Below, in pieces: positions 52,100 through 61,236 of a DNA stretch of 64,000 nucleotides. The notes under the pieces were generated by a model. The model was given only the letters and a program-made list of their open reading frames with translations. It did not search any database and had not been told where the DNA came from. Position 1 is the first letter of the stretch; every line of letters begins with the position of its first letter. The DNA is taken from NCBI RefSeq assembly GCF_947495315.1, contig NZ_CANLYD010000025.1, forward strand, positions 19,066 to 83,065. Direction: 5' to 3'. Made by a program: the position numbers and the translations under genes. This DNA is from an uncultured Aquimarina sp. GTDB lineage: Bacteria; Bacteroidota; Bacteroidia; Flavobacteriales; Flavobacteriaceae.

Positions 52100-54622
52100 T
52101 TAAAATTTGATAATTCGCTTTGTAATTTGTTTTTCTTTGGTTTGTATATTAATTATATAAATACCCGATTCTAATCCTGATAAATTAAAAGTGTTTTTGG
52201 TTGTTTCAAGTACTTTTTTGCCGTTATAATCAAAAACTGTCACTTTATCTATTGGAACGCTTATATGTACATTGCCCTTTGTAGGATTTGGATATATAGT
52301 AAATGTATCATTATCAAATTCATCTGTGCTAAGTAATTCGTCATAAATAATACTGAACTCTAAAGCAGATAGATTTCCATCTCCAGATGTACTAGTAGCG
52401 ATGTTTGCATCAATGTTTAGTGTGATTACTCCTGTTGTAGTAGGAATAACTTCAACGGTATATATAGCATCTGAACCAGAAAAATTAGTGAGTGATCCAT
52501 TTGTAATGATGATATCATTTATATCAAAATTAAGTACACCTTCTGAAAATGTTATAGTTATAGGAATAGGATTAGCATCTGTAGGAGAACTTTCTGTAGA
52601 AGTAATGACTACAGTTGGTTCATCATTAGCGCTAGTAACTGTTATGGAGAATGTTTGATCTGCAGAAGTATCGGTTCCTCCATTGGTAGTTCCTCCGTTA
52701 TCAGAAAGGTTTACCGTTACTGTTGTCATACCGATTGCATTCGCGGCAGGAGTATAGGTAAGATTTCCAGTAATTTCATTAATAGTAGGTTGACTGCTGA
52801 ATAATGCATTGTTATCATTTGTTACATTAAAAGTGAGGGTTTGTGTATTTTCATCTCCATCATCAATGGCGGATGCAAATCCATTTACAGTCTGCGCTCC
52901 AGAATCTTCTAAAATAGTTTGATCAGGACTGGCAGGTATAGAAAAACTTGGAGCATCATTCACCTCATTAATAGTAATCATAAATGTTTGATCCGCAGAA
53001 GTATCAGCTCCTCCATTGGCAGTTCCTCCGTTATCAGAAAGGTTTACCGTTACTGTTGTCATACCGATTGCATTCGCAGCAGCAGTATAAGTAAGATTTC
53101 CAGTAATTTCATTAATAGTAGGTTGACTGCTGAATAATGCATTATTATCATTTGTTACATTAAAAGTGAGGGTTTGTGTATTTCCATCTCCATCATCAAT
53201 GGCGGATGCAAATCCATTTACAGTCTGCGCTCCAGAATCTTCTAAAATAGTTTGATCAGGACTGGCAGGTATAGAAAAACTTGGAGCATCATTCACCTCA
53301 TTAATAGTAATCATAAATGTTTGATCTGAAGAAGTATCGGTTCCTCCATTGGCAGTTCCTCCGTCATCAGATAGATTTACAGTAACGATTGTGCTTCCAG
53401 AAACGTCTGCAGCAGGAGTATAGGTGAGATTTCCAGTAATTTCATTAATAGTAGGTTGACTGCTGAATAATGCATTATTATCATTTGTTATATTAAAAGT
53501 AAGGGTTTGCGTATTTCCATCTCCATCATCAATTGCGGATGCAAATCCATTTACAGTCTGCGCTCCAGAATCTTCTAGGATAGTTTGATCAGGATTGGCG
53601 GGTATAGAAAAACTCGGAGCCGAATTAGGGGTAGTAGTATCTATAGTATAATTATCCGAATCTGCTGCAATTCCTATGTTTCCAGCAGCATCAGTGTAAC
53701 CTGTTCCTACGCTAATAATGTTCGTAGCATCCTGTATATTTGGGGTAGGAGTAAATAATCCTGTATATATAGTTAGATCAACTGTAACCATAAATCCGGA
53801 TAAAGTTCCATTCTGTACGGTAACATCAGCCTCTGTAAATCCCACAGGAACTTCACTAAAAGTAAAAGTAATAGTCGAAGTATCGCCCATTGTAAGACTG
53901 GTATCTGATAAACTAATAATAACCGTAGGAGAAGTTAGATCTCCTAAAAAAGCATTTCCTGTAAAATTGCCAGTTACATCATCTGGATGTGTATAATTTC
54001 CAAAACTCCAATTATTTATGGAGTCATATATTTGAACCAAGCAATCACCTATTGTACTATCACAAGTAGTAGGGCCAGTATAAATACCTTGATCAGAAAT
54101 CAGTAAGATCTGAGCACTCGATAATCCTGTATTAGTACTATTAAATGGAAAACCATTATCTCCATCAATTGCTGTAAGAAAAACACCAGGACTTGCTCTT
54201 GTTCCAGTTACTGCTACGATATCTTCTGCAGCAGCTAAATCAAATCCTGCATTGATTTCGTCAACAATACCTACAGAAGCCATTTCTGTATTTCCATCGG
54301 CATCAGTAATATTGACTACTGTTCCAGCATCAATGGTACTACCAGTATTATTGGTCCAGATTAAATCTCCTTCATTTACGGGGCTTGAAAATTGAGTTCC
54401 ATCCCATTCTTCATCTATAAAGGTTATGGTAGTTCCATCAATGGCATCATCTAATAAAATAAAAGAAAATCCATCTTCTTGATCCGCTCCTCCATTATCC
54501 GTATGAAAAGCTACAAAAGCAATATCACCTGGAGCATCTATTAAGTTGTTTTGATTCTGAGAAAAAGCTTTGAATGAAATGAAAGTTACCATTGACAAAG
54601 CTATGGTTAGTGATTTTTTCAT
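52100..54622 (-). CDS. Secreted repeat protein with T9SS sorting domain
   Basis: This encodes 840 residues. The signal peptide ends near residue 21 (KAFS-QNQ). Residues about 30-230 form an unrecognised domain that opens IAFVAFHTDNGGADQEDGFS, similar to domains at the start of Bacteroidota cell-surface proteins. Bacterial Ig-like modules follow (TSPTVIISLSD; EPTVVITSTES). Between these lie three almost identical 111-residue cadherin-like repeats, each with ILEDSGAQTVNGFASAIDDG. The last 75 residues (IYPNPTKGNVHISV onward) are a type A T9SS sorting domain. No catalytic motif is visible, so an adhesin or matrix role is likely. It is divergent from pfkA. Confidence 0.85.
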   Translation of the reverse strand: MKKSLTIALSMVTFISFKAFSQNQNNLIDAPGDIAFVAFHTDNGGADQEDGFSFILLDDAIDGTTITFIDEEWDGTQFSSPVNEGDLIWTNNTGSTIDAGTVVNITDADGNTEMASVGIVDEINAGFDLAAAEDIVAVTGTRASPGVFLTAIDGDNGFPFNSTNTGLSSAQILLISDQGIYTGPTTCDSTIGDCLVQIYDSINNWSFGNYTHPDDVTGNFTGNAFLGDLTSPTVIISLSDTSLTMGDTSTITFTFSEVPVGFTEADVTVQNGTLSGFMVTVDLTIYTGLFTPTPNIQDATNIISVGTGYTDAAGNIGIAADSDNYTIDTTTPNSAPSFSIPANPDQTILEDSGAQTVNGFASAIDDGDGNTQTLTFNITNDNNALFSSQPTINEITGNLTYTPAADVSGSTIVTVNLSDDGGTANGGTDTSSDQTFMITINEVNDAPSFSIPASPDQTILEDSGAQTVNGFASAIDDGDGNTQTLTFNVTNDNNALFSSQPTINEITGNLTYTAAANAIGMTTVTVNLSDNGGTANGGADTSADQTFMITINEVNDAPSFSIPASPDQTILEDSGAQTVNGFASAIDDGDENTQTLTFNVTNDNNALFSSQPTINEITGNLTYTPAANAIGMTTVTVNLSDNGGTTNGGTDTSADQTFSITVTSANDEPTVVITSTESSPTDANPIPITITFSEGVLNFDINDIIITNGSLTNFSGSDAIYTVEVIPTTTGVITLNIDANIATSTSGDGNLSALEFSIIYDELLSTDEFDNDTFTIYPNPTKGNVHISVPIDKVTVFDYNGKKVLETTKNTFNLSGLESGIYIINIQTKEKQITKRIIKF
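52626..53624 (-). repeat. Three tandem 333-bp coding repeats
   Basis: The same DNA point (GATCAGGA...) recurs at 52921, 53254 and 53587, exactly 333 bp apart, so each unit encodes 111 residues. Units two and three are almost identical in DNA as well as protein, which indicates recent duplication. Confidence 0.93.
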
Positions 54623-54926
54623 GTCAGTAATGAAATTAATTTGGGTGAATTTATGACTAGTTTGTGTCTATAAAGATACTAAATATGAATGAAGCTTGTC
54701 TTTACGCTAAACTATCTTAGTAATGTTATGTAGTTAATCTAAGTTTTGAGAATACCAAAATCAGGAATAAACTATTTTGTGATAATACTTTTTTCTTAAC
54801 TTATTTCATGAAAATGTGTTAAAACCACATCTTTTTTGTCAGTAATTACTGAATTTATTAACCGAAAACGTTTTAGATTTTGGGTAAATTAGGTTATTGT
54901 GGTCAATAACAATAGATTTGACTTCG
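54623..54926. other. Divergent promoter region between the repeat protein and pfkA
   Basis: These 304 bases have no gene. The region holds the candidate LacI-type operator at 54862-54876 and a weak hairpin, ATGTG-N7-CACAT followed by CTTTTTT, at about 54814-54836. Confidence 0.5.
54862..54876. promoter_or_regulatory. Candidate LacI-type operator upstream of pfkA
   Basis: CCGAAAACGTTTTAG is centred on CG and shares the 11-base core CGAAAACGTTT with the susC/lacI site. It lies 50 bp upstream of the pfkA ATG. Confidence 0.55.
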
Positions 54927-55913
54927 ATGACAAAAAAAGTTAAAAATATTGCTGTACTTACCTCAGGAGGAGATGCTCCTGGAATGAATGCTGCTATCAG
55001 AGCAGTTGTTCGTGCGTGTAGTTATTATCAAATAGATTGTTTTGGAGTGTATAAAGGCTACGAAGGTCTTATACATAATGAAATGGAAAAACTAAATGCA
55101 CGTTCGGTAAGAAATATAATAAATAAAGGAGGAACTTTTCTTAAATCTGCACGTTCTAAAGATTTTCGTACAGAAGAAGGAAGAAAGAAAGCGTATGATA
55201 GTTTAATAAAGAATAATATTGATGCTCTGATTGTGATTGGAGGAGATGGTAGTTTTACCGGAGCATTAAAACTTTCTGAAGAGTTTAATTTTCCGGTAGT
55301 AGGAATTCCTGGTACAATTGATAATGATATTAATGGTACCGATTATACAATTGGTTATGACACTGCATTAAATACAGTAGTAGAAGCTATCGATAAAATA
55401 AGGGATACAGCAAGTTCTCATAACCGTTTATTTCTTATTGAAGTAATGGGAAGAGATGCAGGAGATATTGCCTTAAATGCCGGAATTGGAGCAGGAGCAG
55501 AAGAGATCTTAATTCCTGAAGAAGATATGGGGGTTGATAGACTCATAGAATCCCTTAAGAAAAGTAAGAAGACAGGAAAAACCTCTAGTATTATTGTTGT
55601 TGCCGAAGGTGATAAATCCGGTAAGAATATTTTCGAATTAGGAGAGTATGTAGAGGAGAACTTGGAGGATTATGAAGTTAGAGTTTCTGTATTAGGACAT
55701 ATACAAAGAGGAGGAGCACCAAGCTGTTATGATAGAGTATTGGCTAGTAAATTAGGAGTGGGAGCGGTAGAAACTTTACTAGAAGGAAAAAGTGAAGTAA
55801 TGATTGGAATTGTTCACAAAACAGTGACTATTGTGCCTCTTACTACTGCTTTGGAGAAAAGAACCCACAAACACGATCGATTAATTAAAGTTGCTGATAT
55901 TACTTCAGTATAA
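54927..55913 (+). CDS. pfkA: ATP-dependent 6-phosphofructokinase
   Basis: PfkA phosphorylates fructose 6-phosphate, the committed step of glycolysis. The 328-residue protein has the nucleotide-binding start LTSGGDAPGMNAAIR, the ATP-loop IGGDGSFTGA, and the catalytic GTIDNDINGTDYTIGYDTA with the base Asp in TIDND. FLIEVMGRDAGD and GHIQRGG complete the fructose-phosphate site. I chose ATG 54927 because MTKKVKNIAVLTSGG is the usual N-terminus. The frame also extends to TTG 54897, which adds ten unconserved residues. gap follows 43 bp downstream, so the two glycolytic genes are probably cotranscribed. Confidence 0.96.
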   Translation: MTKKVKNIAVLTSGGDAPGMNAAIRAVVRACSYYQIDCFGVYKGYEGLIHNEMEKLNARSVRNIINKGGTFLKSARSKDFRTEEGRKKAYDSLIKNNIDALIVIGGDGSFTGALKLSEEFNFPVVGIPGTIDNDINGTDYTIGYDTALNTVVEAIDKIRDTASSHNRLFLIEVMGRDAGDIALNAGIGAGAEEILIPEEDMGVDRLIESLKKSKKTGKTSSIIVVAEGDKSGKNIFELGEYVEENLEDYEVRVSVLGHIQRGGAPSCYDRVLASKLGVGAVETLLEGKSEVMIGIVHKTVTIVPLTTALEKRTHKHDRLIKVADITSV

Positions 55914-55956
55914 ATATAACCACGTTTTTTAAATCAAAACAACTAAATTATTAAAT

Positions 55957-56958
55957 ATGAGTACGTTAAAAATTGGAATTAACGGTTTCGGTAGAATTGG
56001 AAGAATCGCTTTTAGAATTGCTTCTAAACGCGAGAATGTAGAAATAGTAGCTATTAACGATTTGTTAGATGTAAATCATTTAGCTTATTTATTAGAGTAT
56101 GATTCCGTACACGGAAAATATGATGGTACTATAGCGGTAGAAAACGGAAGTCTTGTAGTAGACGGTAAAGCAATCCGTATTACTGCAGAAAGAAACCCTG
56201 AAGAATTAAAATGGGATGCAGTAGGAGTTGATGTAGTAATGGATTGTACAGGTATTTTTACTACACTAGATAAAGCAGGTGCACACCTTAAAGCAGGTGC
56301 TAAAAAAGTTGTTATCTCTGCACCATCGGCAGATGCACCTATGTTTGTTATGGGAGTAAATCATACGGATGCTAAAGCAACCGATACTGTTGTTTCTAAT
56401 GCGTCTTGTACAACAAACTGTTTAGCTCCATTGGCTAAAGTGATTAATGATAACTTCGGGATCGAAGAAGGATTAATGACTACAGTTCATGCAGCTACTG
56501 CTACACAAGCAGTAGTAGATGCTCCATCAAAAAAGGATTTTAGAGGTGGACGTTCTGCTCTAAATAATATTATACCTTCATCTACTGGTGCTGCTAAGGC
56601 TGTTGGTAAAGTGATACCAGAATTGAATGGTAAACTTACAGGTATGGCATTTAGAGTTCCTACAGCAGATGTTTCTGTGGTAGATCTTACCGTAAAAACT
56701 AAGAAATCCGTATCTTATGATGAGCTTAAGGCGGTAGTTAAAAAAGCTTCAGAAAATGAGCTAAAAGGAGTTTTGGCATATACAGAAGAACCAGTAGTAT
56801 CTCAGGATTTTGTAGGAGAACATCATACTTCTACTTTCGATGCAGGTGCAGGGATTGCATTAAACGATAACTTCTTTAAGTTAGTATCTTGGTATGATAA
56901 TGAATATGGATATTCTTCTAAGTTGGTAGACCTATCATCTTATGTAGGTAATCTATAA
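55957..56958 (+). CDS. gap: Glyceraldehyde-3-phosphate dehydrogenase
   Basis: This 333-residue enzyme oxidises glyceraldehyde 3-phosphate with NAD and phosphate. It has the Rossmann opening INGFGRIGR, the catalytic cysteine C151 in SNASCTTNCLAP, VHAATATQ, and the C-terminal WYDNEYGYS. It is the type I tetrameric form. Its position after pfkA and before a sugar kinase makes a compact carbohydrate-metabolism set. The LacI-type operator in front of pfkA could control both genes. Confidence 0.97.
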   Translation: MSTLKIGINGFGRIGRIAFRIASKRENVEIVAINDLLDVNHLAYLLEYDSVHGKYDGTIAVENGSLVVDGKAIRITAERNPEELKWDAVGVDVVMDCTGIFTTLDKAGAHLKAGAKKVVISAPSADAPMFVMGVNHTDAKATDTVVSNASCTTNCLAPLAKVINDNFGIEEGLMTTVHAATATQAVVDAPSKKDFRGGRSALNNIIPSSTGAAKAVGKVIPELNGKLTGMAFRVPTADVSVVDLTVKTKKSVSYDELKAVVKKASENELKGVLAYTEEPVVSQDFVGEHHTSTFDAGAGIALNDNFFKLVSWYDNEYGYSSKLVDLSSYVGNL

Positions 56959-56979
56959 TAAGGAGTAATAAATTATATT

Positions 56980-57013
56980 GCCCTGGTTGTGATAAAAAAA
57001 TCGGGGCTTTTTT
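56980..57013 (+). terminator. Terminator after gap
   Basis: A short stem (GCCCTG with CGGGGC, one G-U pair) with a long A-rich loop is followed by TTTTTTC, 22 bp after the stop. Confidence 0.55.
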
Positions 57014-57046
57014 CTTAGCTAACACACACAACAAATAAACTTTCAA

Positions 57047-57916
57047 ATGATTTTAATAGCTGACGGTGGTTCTACTAAATGCGATTGGATTCTTCTAAAT
57101 GAATCTGGTGAAATTGTATTTAAAACCCGTACAGAAGGATTAAATCCTGCTGTATTTGAGAAGTCTTTACTGGAAAAAAGAGTTCGGGCTAATGCAGAGT
57201 TAACAGCGCATAGCACAACAATTGATGCCGTTCACTTTTATGGAGCCGGATGCGGTACCGAAAAACCAGCGGCTATGTTAAAGAAAGTATTTGAAGACTT
57301 TTTTGTCAATGCAGATGTGCTTGTTAGAGAAGATATGGTAGCGGCAGTGTATGCAGCTACTACAGAACCTGGAATTGTTTGTATTTTAGGTACAGGATCC
57401 AATAGTTGTTATTATGACGGAGATGATATCCATATGGCTGTAGACTCTTTAGGGTATATCCTTATGGACGAAGCAAGCGGTAATTATTTTGGGAAACGGT
57501 TAATAAGAGATTACTACTATAAAAGAATGCCTCCAGAAGTTGCTGGAGAATTCGAGAAGCGTTTTGATCTATCTTCTGATTCTATAAAAGAGAATTTGTA
57601 TAAAAAAGAAAATCCAAATACGTATCTAGCATCTTTTGCAGAGTTTATTTTCACTAGTGAGCGTAATGGATATTTTTATAAAATTATTACAGAAGGTATT
57701 CAAGAATTTGTAGAAACAAGAGTATTATGTTTTCCTGAAGCTCAAAATGTTCCGGTTCACTTCATTGGGTCTATAGCACATTTTAGTGAAGATATTATTA
57801 GAGCAGCAGTATGGCCATACCATTTAACAGTAGGAAATATTGTAAGAAGACCAATTGATGGTATCATAGATTACTACAGAAATGATGTGCTGAAAAAGAA
57901 ACCAAATAACGTATAA
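57047..57916 (+). CDS. BadF/BadG-type ATPase, N-acetylglucosamine kinase-like
   Basis: This 289-residue protein belongs to the actin-like ATPase superfamily. The first phosphate loop is ADGGSTKCDW (residues 5-14), the second is LGTGSNSCYYDG, and an adenosine-binding GSIAHF segment follows near residue 245. Bacteroidota homologues are usually annotated as N-acetylglucosamine kinase, which fits the length and the fold, but the sugar specificity cannot be read from the sequence. It is separated from gap by a weak terminator and is the last plus-strand gene before the convergent minus-strand genes. Confidence 0.82.
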   Translation: MILIADGGSTKCDWILLNESGEIVFKTRTEGLNPAVFEKSLLEKRVRANAELTAHSTTIDAVHFYGAGCGTEKPAAMLKKVFEDFFVNADVLVREDMVAAVYAATTEPGIVCILGTGSNSCYYDGDDIHMAVDSLGYILMDEASGNYFGKRLIRDYYYKRMPPEVAGEFEKRFDLSSDSIKENLYKKENPNTYLASFAEFIFTSERNGYFYKIITEGIQEFVETRVLCFPEAQNVPVHFIGSIAHFSEDIIRAAVWPYHLTVGNIVRRPIDGIIDYYRNDVLKKKPNNV

Positions 57917-57945
57917 ATATAGATATCAGGAAAAGAAAGGAGTGA

Positions 57946-58320
57946 TTAATGGTAATGTTCTAATATTATCAAATTTTCTCCTTTTTCCATTTTCCATAAA
58001 CTGGCCACAAAAAAGTATCCACCTTTGAAATCTTCATAATCACAACCTACGAAATAATCATCATCATCTTTGATGATTTTTTCGCAGATATGATGTTTCA
58101 TGCTGTCGTTCCAGAAACTTTCATTTTCTTCTTTTTCAATCCAATCAATAACATCTCTTTCAGAAATAATACCTAGTTGAGTATCCTTGTTCAGCATAAG
58201 CTCATCAACTTCTGCCTCCTTGAGATATTTAATAAACTCCTTACTAATGATTTCTTCTTTCCAAATTTTTTTGGAATCCCAGTTCATTAGGTATTTTGTG
58301 TTTTCGTTTTGTGTTTTCAC
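57946..58320 (-). CDS. Hypothetical acidic protein, 124 residues
   Basis: I do not recognise this protein. It has no signal peptide or membrane segment, is strongly acidic, and contains several aromatic strands (YFVGCDYEDFKGGYFFVASLW). It starts at ATG 58320, 50 bp after the stop of the histidine kinase gene, and is convergent with the sugar kinase gene (29 bp between stops). The codon pattern and uninterrupted length support a real gene. It may be cotranscribed with the nitrite operon. Confidence 0.65.
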   Translation of the reverse strand: MKTQNENTKYLMNWDSKKIWKEEIISKEFIKYLKEAEVDELMLNKDTQLGIISERDVIDWIEKEENESFWNDSMKHHICEKIIKDDDDYFVGCDYEDFKGGYFFVASLWKMEKGENLIILEHYH

Positions 58321-58370
58321 GCTACTCTTTTGGGGAATATATAATCGGCAAAAATATGTAATTTTATGTA

Positions 58371-60182
58371 TTATAAAGTATAATTCAGGGTAATTCTTGT
58401 GCCTTTTCCAGGTGTAGAGCTTATAAAGATTCTACCATTTATATAATTCATACGTTCTTTCATAAAGAACAGCCCCATTCCACCTTCTGCATTATTTTTC
58501 GGCTTAGTTGGAATATTGTCAAGATCGAATCCTTGACCATTATCATCTATGGTAATGCTTAAAATTGATTCTGAACTGTTTATGGAAATTAAGATATAAT
58601 CTGATTTAGCATATTTAATAGCGTTGTTCACGGCTTCTTGTGTTACTCGATATAAATTAGTTTCTACTAAAGAGTCAAAACGAGGTTCAGTATCGGATTT
58701 GTTTTCAAAAACAATATTTTTACCTGTCAATTTAGACAGTTCTTTTGCCATTTTCTGAAGAGCAATGCTAATTCCATAATCTTTTAATTCTGGAGGAGTG
58801 AGATTAAATGTAGCTGTTCTGATACCTAATATCAGATCTTTTGACAGCTTTTTGAGTCCTTCAATTTTTTGATTTGTCTTTTCAATATTGTCAGTATTAA
58901 TGGATTCAATATTGAACTTTAGGGCAGTGAGCATTTGTCCAATACTATCGTGGATCTCTTTCGCAATTCGTTTTCTTTCCTCTTCCTGGGCTTCAACAAT
59001 CATACTTGCGTTAGACTTCTGTAATTCCTCTTTTTGTTGGTATTCTAAGTCATTTAATCGTTCGATTTCTTGTTGAGCCTCTTTTCTTTTAGAGATATCG
59101 GAGCAAAGTACCAATCTTTCTGAGTTACCAGATTCTTTAAACACATTCAGTATTGAAATGTCTAACCACATCTTTTTACCATCATTAGAAGTGAATTCAA
59201 ATTCTTCATTAAAAACACCACCTTTATTTTGAGAAATAAGTTGAAGCAATCTATTTGTTTCTACCTCACTTAAATTCATAAGCTCAGCAAGATTTTTTTG
59301 ATGGTATCCCTGATCTAAAGGCAGTACTTTGCCAAAACGTTCCCCTAAGCTTTTTACCATAGCTAGTTCAGTAACTCGAGCATACAATAAAGTTTGATCT
59401 AAAGCTTTAGTGAGTGATACTAATTCTTGTACATTTTTATTCTGAATTTTCCTTAATTTTTCGGCATTAGAAGCCATGTCTGTAGCTTCTTTTTGTGATG
59501 AAAGAAGATCAGATATGTTTTTTTTGATGCTCAATGCTACAGGTCTGAATAAAAGGAAAAATTCAAAAATCAGAATTAAAATAATTAAACAAAACAGTAT
59601 ATATTCGATCTTTTTAAGCCTGGATATTTTTTCTTGAGCGTCTTTTTCATATCTAAATACAATGGCATCCATCTGTTTAAGAAAAAAAGGTTCATTAAAA
59701 ATTACACTTTCTAGATGGGGTTTTAGAATTTCAGGATTAACAGAGTCTTTTTTTACTATTGCTAATATTTGTAGGCTATTTTCATATATGGTTTCGAAGT
59801 AGGGTTGTAAAACCAAAAACATTCGTTTTATCTCTGTGCTATCATTTTTTCCTTTTGGTATCGAATCATTGTATCTTTTGAGTCTTTCATGAGATGCTTT
59901 CCAAAGACTTATTGTTGTCTCTAGTTCTGATAGATATCGTTTTTTTGATTTGTCATTTTTAATATAAGAAAGCAATAAAATTTCTTTAGACAGTTTCTGG
60001 CTAAGCATTCGTTGTCTACCGGAAATATTGATAATCTTAGAGTCATCAATTTGGGAACTGAGATACTGCTGAATAAAAAATTGCGCTCCAATAGTGAATA
60101 AACCGATGGCTCCTAAAGCAATAATGTAAATTTTACTTAGGCGATTAAAAGTTTGATGATCTAATGATGTTAATTTGTTCAA
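58371..60182 (-). CDS. PilJ/NarX-type sensor histidine kinase of the nitrite operon
   Basis: This encodes 603 residues. A first membrane helix (about 16-35) is followed by a periplasmic type IV pili methyl-accepting (PilJ/NarX-like) domain with the signature ISGRQRMLSQKLSKEILLLS. A second helix (about 195-215), a PAS domain (about 275-370, EFEFTSNDGKKMWLDI) and a HisKA_3 kinase follow, with the phospho-accepting H411 in AKEIHDSIGQ, VTQEAVNNAIKYA and DDNGQGFD. PilJ-type domains with this motif sense nitrate or nitrite in NarX/NarQ. Location at the end of nirB-nirD-DUF4202 supports that. The start is TTG at 60182, 10 bp after the upstream stop. No NarL-type regulator is in the window. Confidence 0.9.
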   Translation of the reverse strand: MNKLTSLDHQTFNRLSKIYIIALGAIGLFTIGAQFFIQQYLSSQIDDSKIINISGRQRMLSQKLSKEILLLSYIKNDKSKKRYLSELETTISLWKASHERLKRYNDSIPKGKNDSTEIKRMFLVLQPYFETIYENSLQILAIVKKDSVNPEILKPHLESVIFNEPFFLKQMDAIVFRYEKDAQEKISRLKKIEYILFCLIILILIFEFFLLFRPVALSIKKNISDLLSSQKEATDMASNAEKLRKIQNKNVQELVSLTKALDQTLLYARVTELAMVKSLGERFGKVLPLDQGYHQKNLAELMNLSEVETNRLLQLISQNKGGVFNEEFEFTSNDGKKMWLDISILNVFKESGNSERLVLCSDISKRKEAQQEIERLNDLEYQQKEELQKSNASMIVEAQEEERKRIAKEIHDSIGQMLTALKFNIESINTDNIEKTNQKIEGLKKLSKDLILGIRTATFNLTPPELKDYGISIALQKMAKELSKLTGKNIVFENKSDTEPRFDSLVETNLYRVTQEAVNNAIKYAKSDYILISINSSESILSITIDDNGQGFDLDNIPTKPKNNAEGGMGLFFMKERMNYINGRIFISSTPGKGTRITLNYTL

Positions 60183-60192
60183 TGCAAATAAA

Positions 60193-60777
60193 TTATGTAA
60201 TAGCTTGCTTAATCAAATCTAACCCTTTTTCTGTATATGATAATTTTAGTGCGGCTTGATGACCTTTTTCAGACATTTTTCTCCAGGTTTTTTGTAAAAT
60301 ATCAATCACCTTTTCAGAGGTGTGTTTTTCGTAGAATTCCGAGTAATAAAATTCCAGAAATACAAGGCAGATGACATCTTCCAATATTTGAGTATCCTTG
60401 TCTTTTTTTAACTTTTTCTTTTGTATCAAAAAAGAGACTCTATCTATAGTTTCTTTTTCGTATCCTACTTCCTGGAGTATCCTTGAAGCTTTTTCTGCAT
60501 GAAATCTCTTTAACTCTTCTCTCCATTTTAAGTAACCTACTCGATCCATAGGATAGTTATCACGAGGAATTTTCCATCTGCATAAATGTTGAGCTCTAGC
60601 TGCTAATTGTAGCGCTTCTGATGCTTCAGAAGTGTAATTATTAAGAGTTTGACTCATTCGTTGACCGTAGATCAGTTCTTTCGGAATAGATTCTCCGTTA
60701 ACGATTTCTTTATTGGGGTCCTTTGCATTTGCTTTGTCAAAAAGAGAAAATGCTTCAGTTAATTTTGTGGTTGGCAT
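60193..60777 (-). CDS. DUF4202 family protein
   Basis: This 194-residue protein matches the DUF4202 pattern: an N-terminal segment (LTEAFSLFDKANAKDP), AARAQHLCRWKIPR, KWREELKRFHAEKA and DVICLVFLEFYY. The fold is likely helical with HD-like features (H and D/E positions in AQHLCRW and EDVICLVFLE), but catalysis is not shown. It is commonly found beside nitrate and nitrite assimilation genes, as here between nirD and the PilJ-type kinase. The role is unknown. Confidence 0.85.
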   Translation of the reverse strand: MPTTKLTEAFSLFDKANAKDPNKEIVNGESIPKELIYGQRMSQTLNNYTSEASEALQLAARAQHLCRWKIPRDNYPMDRVGYLKWREELKRFHAEKASRILQEVGYEKETIDRVSFLIQKKKLKKDKDTQILEDVICLVFLEFYYSEFYEKHTSEKVIDILQKTWRKMSEKGHQAALKLSYTEKGLDLIKQAIT

Positions 60778-60832
60778 AAAAGTAATAATGTTATAATACT
60801 TGCTAATTTAGGGTTTTTAGCAATAAAACGTA

Positions 60833-61210
60833 TTATTCTTCGAAACCAATAAATACAATACCATCTTCTATTTTTACAGGATACGTAGCGATAGCTGCAA
60901 GGTCTCCATTTAGATTTTCACCAGTTTCTAGTGAAAAAGTTTTTTTATGAAGAGGACAAGCAATCTTAGGTATTCCGTTATGATCACCAATCATTCCTCT
61001 ACTAAGTACCATTTCATTTTTCTCAGGAGATAAGTTTTGGGTTGCATACCATTTGTTTAGTCTGCTAAAATTAAATACAGCAATTTGTAGATCTTTATAT
61101 TTAACGCAAGCTCCTCCATCTTTTGGAAAAGCTTCAACTGATGCAGCTTTAAACCAAACTTTTACATCTTCTAATTTGGTTGTTTTATATTTTGTTAGAA
61201 TTTCTTCCAT
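60833..61210 (-). CDS. nirD: Nitrite reductase (NADH) small subunit
   Basis: This 125-residue protein has the Rieske-like fold of NirD (VKVWFKAASVEAFP, MVLSRGMIGD, PKIACPLHKKTFSLETGENL). The first ligand box, normally C-x-H, is absent (WYATQNLSPEKNEM); only the CPLH half remains, so it probably carries no [2Fe-2S] cluster, as in many NirD proteins. It partners NirB in reducing nitrite to ammonia. It starts 26 bp after nirB and is cotranscribed with it. Confidence 0.93.
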   Translation of the reverse strand: MEEILTKYKTTKLEDVKVWFKAASVEAFPKDGGACVKYKDLQIAVFNFSRLNKWYATQNLSPEKNEMVLSRGMIGDHNGIPKIACPLHKKTFSLETGENLNGDLAAIATYPVKIEDGIVFIGFEE

Positions 61211-61236
61211 GTTGTTTTAAATTATAAGCTTTTTTA

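Noticed and set aside
52626..53624. Regular repeats as a CRISPR array
   Set aside because: Units are 333 bp, contiguous and in frame within a protein gene; there are no spacers or cas genes.
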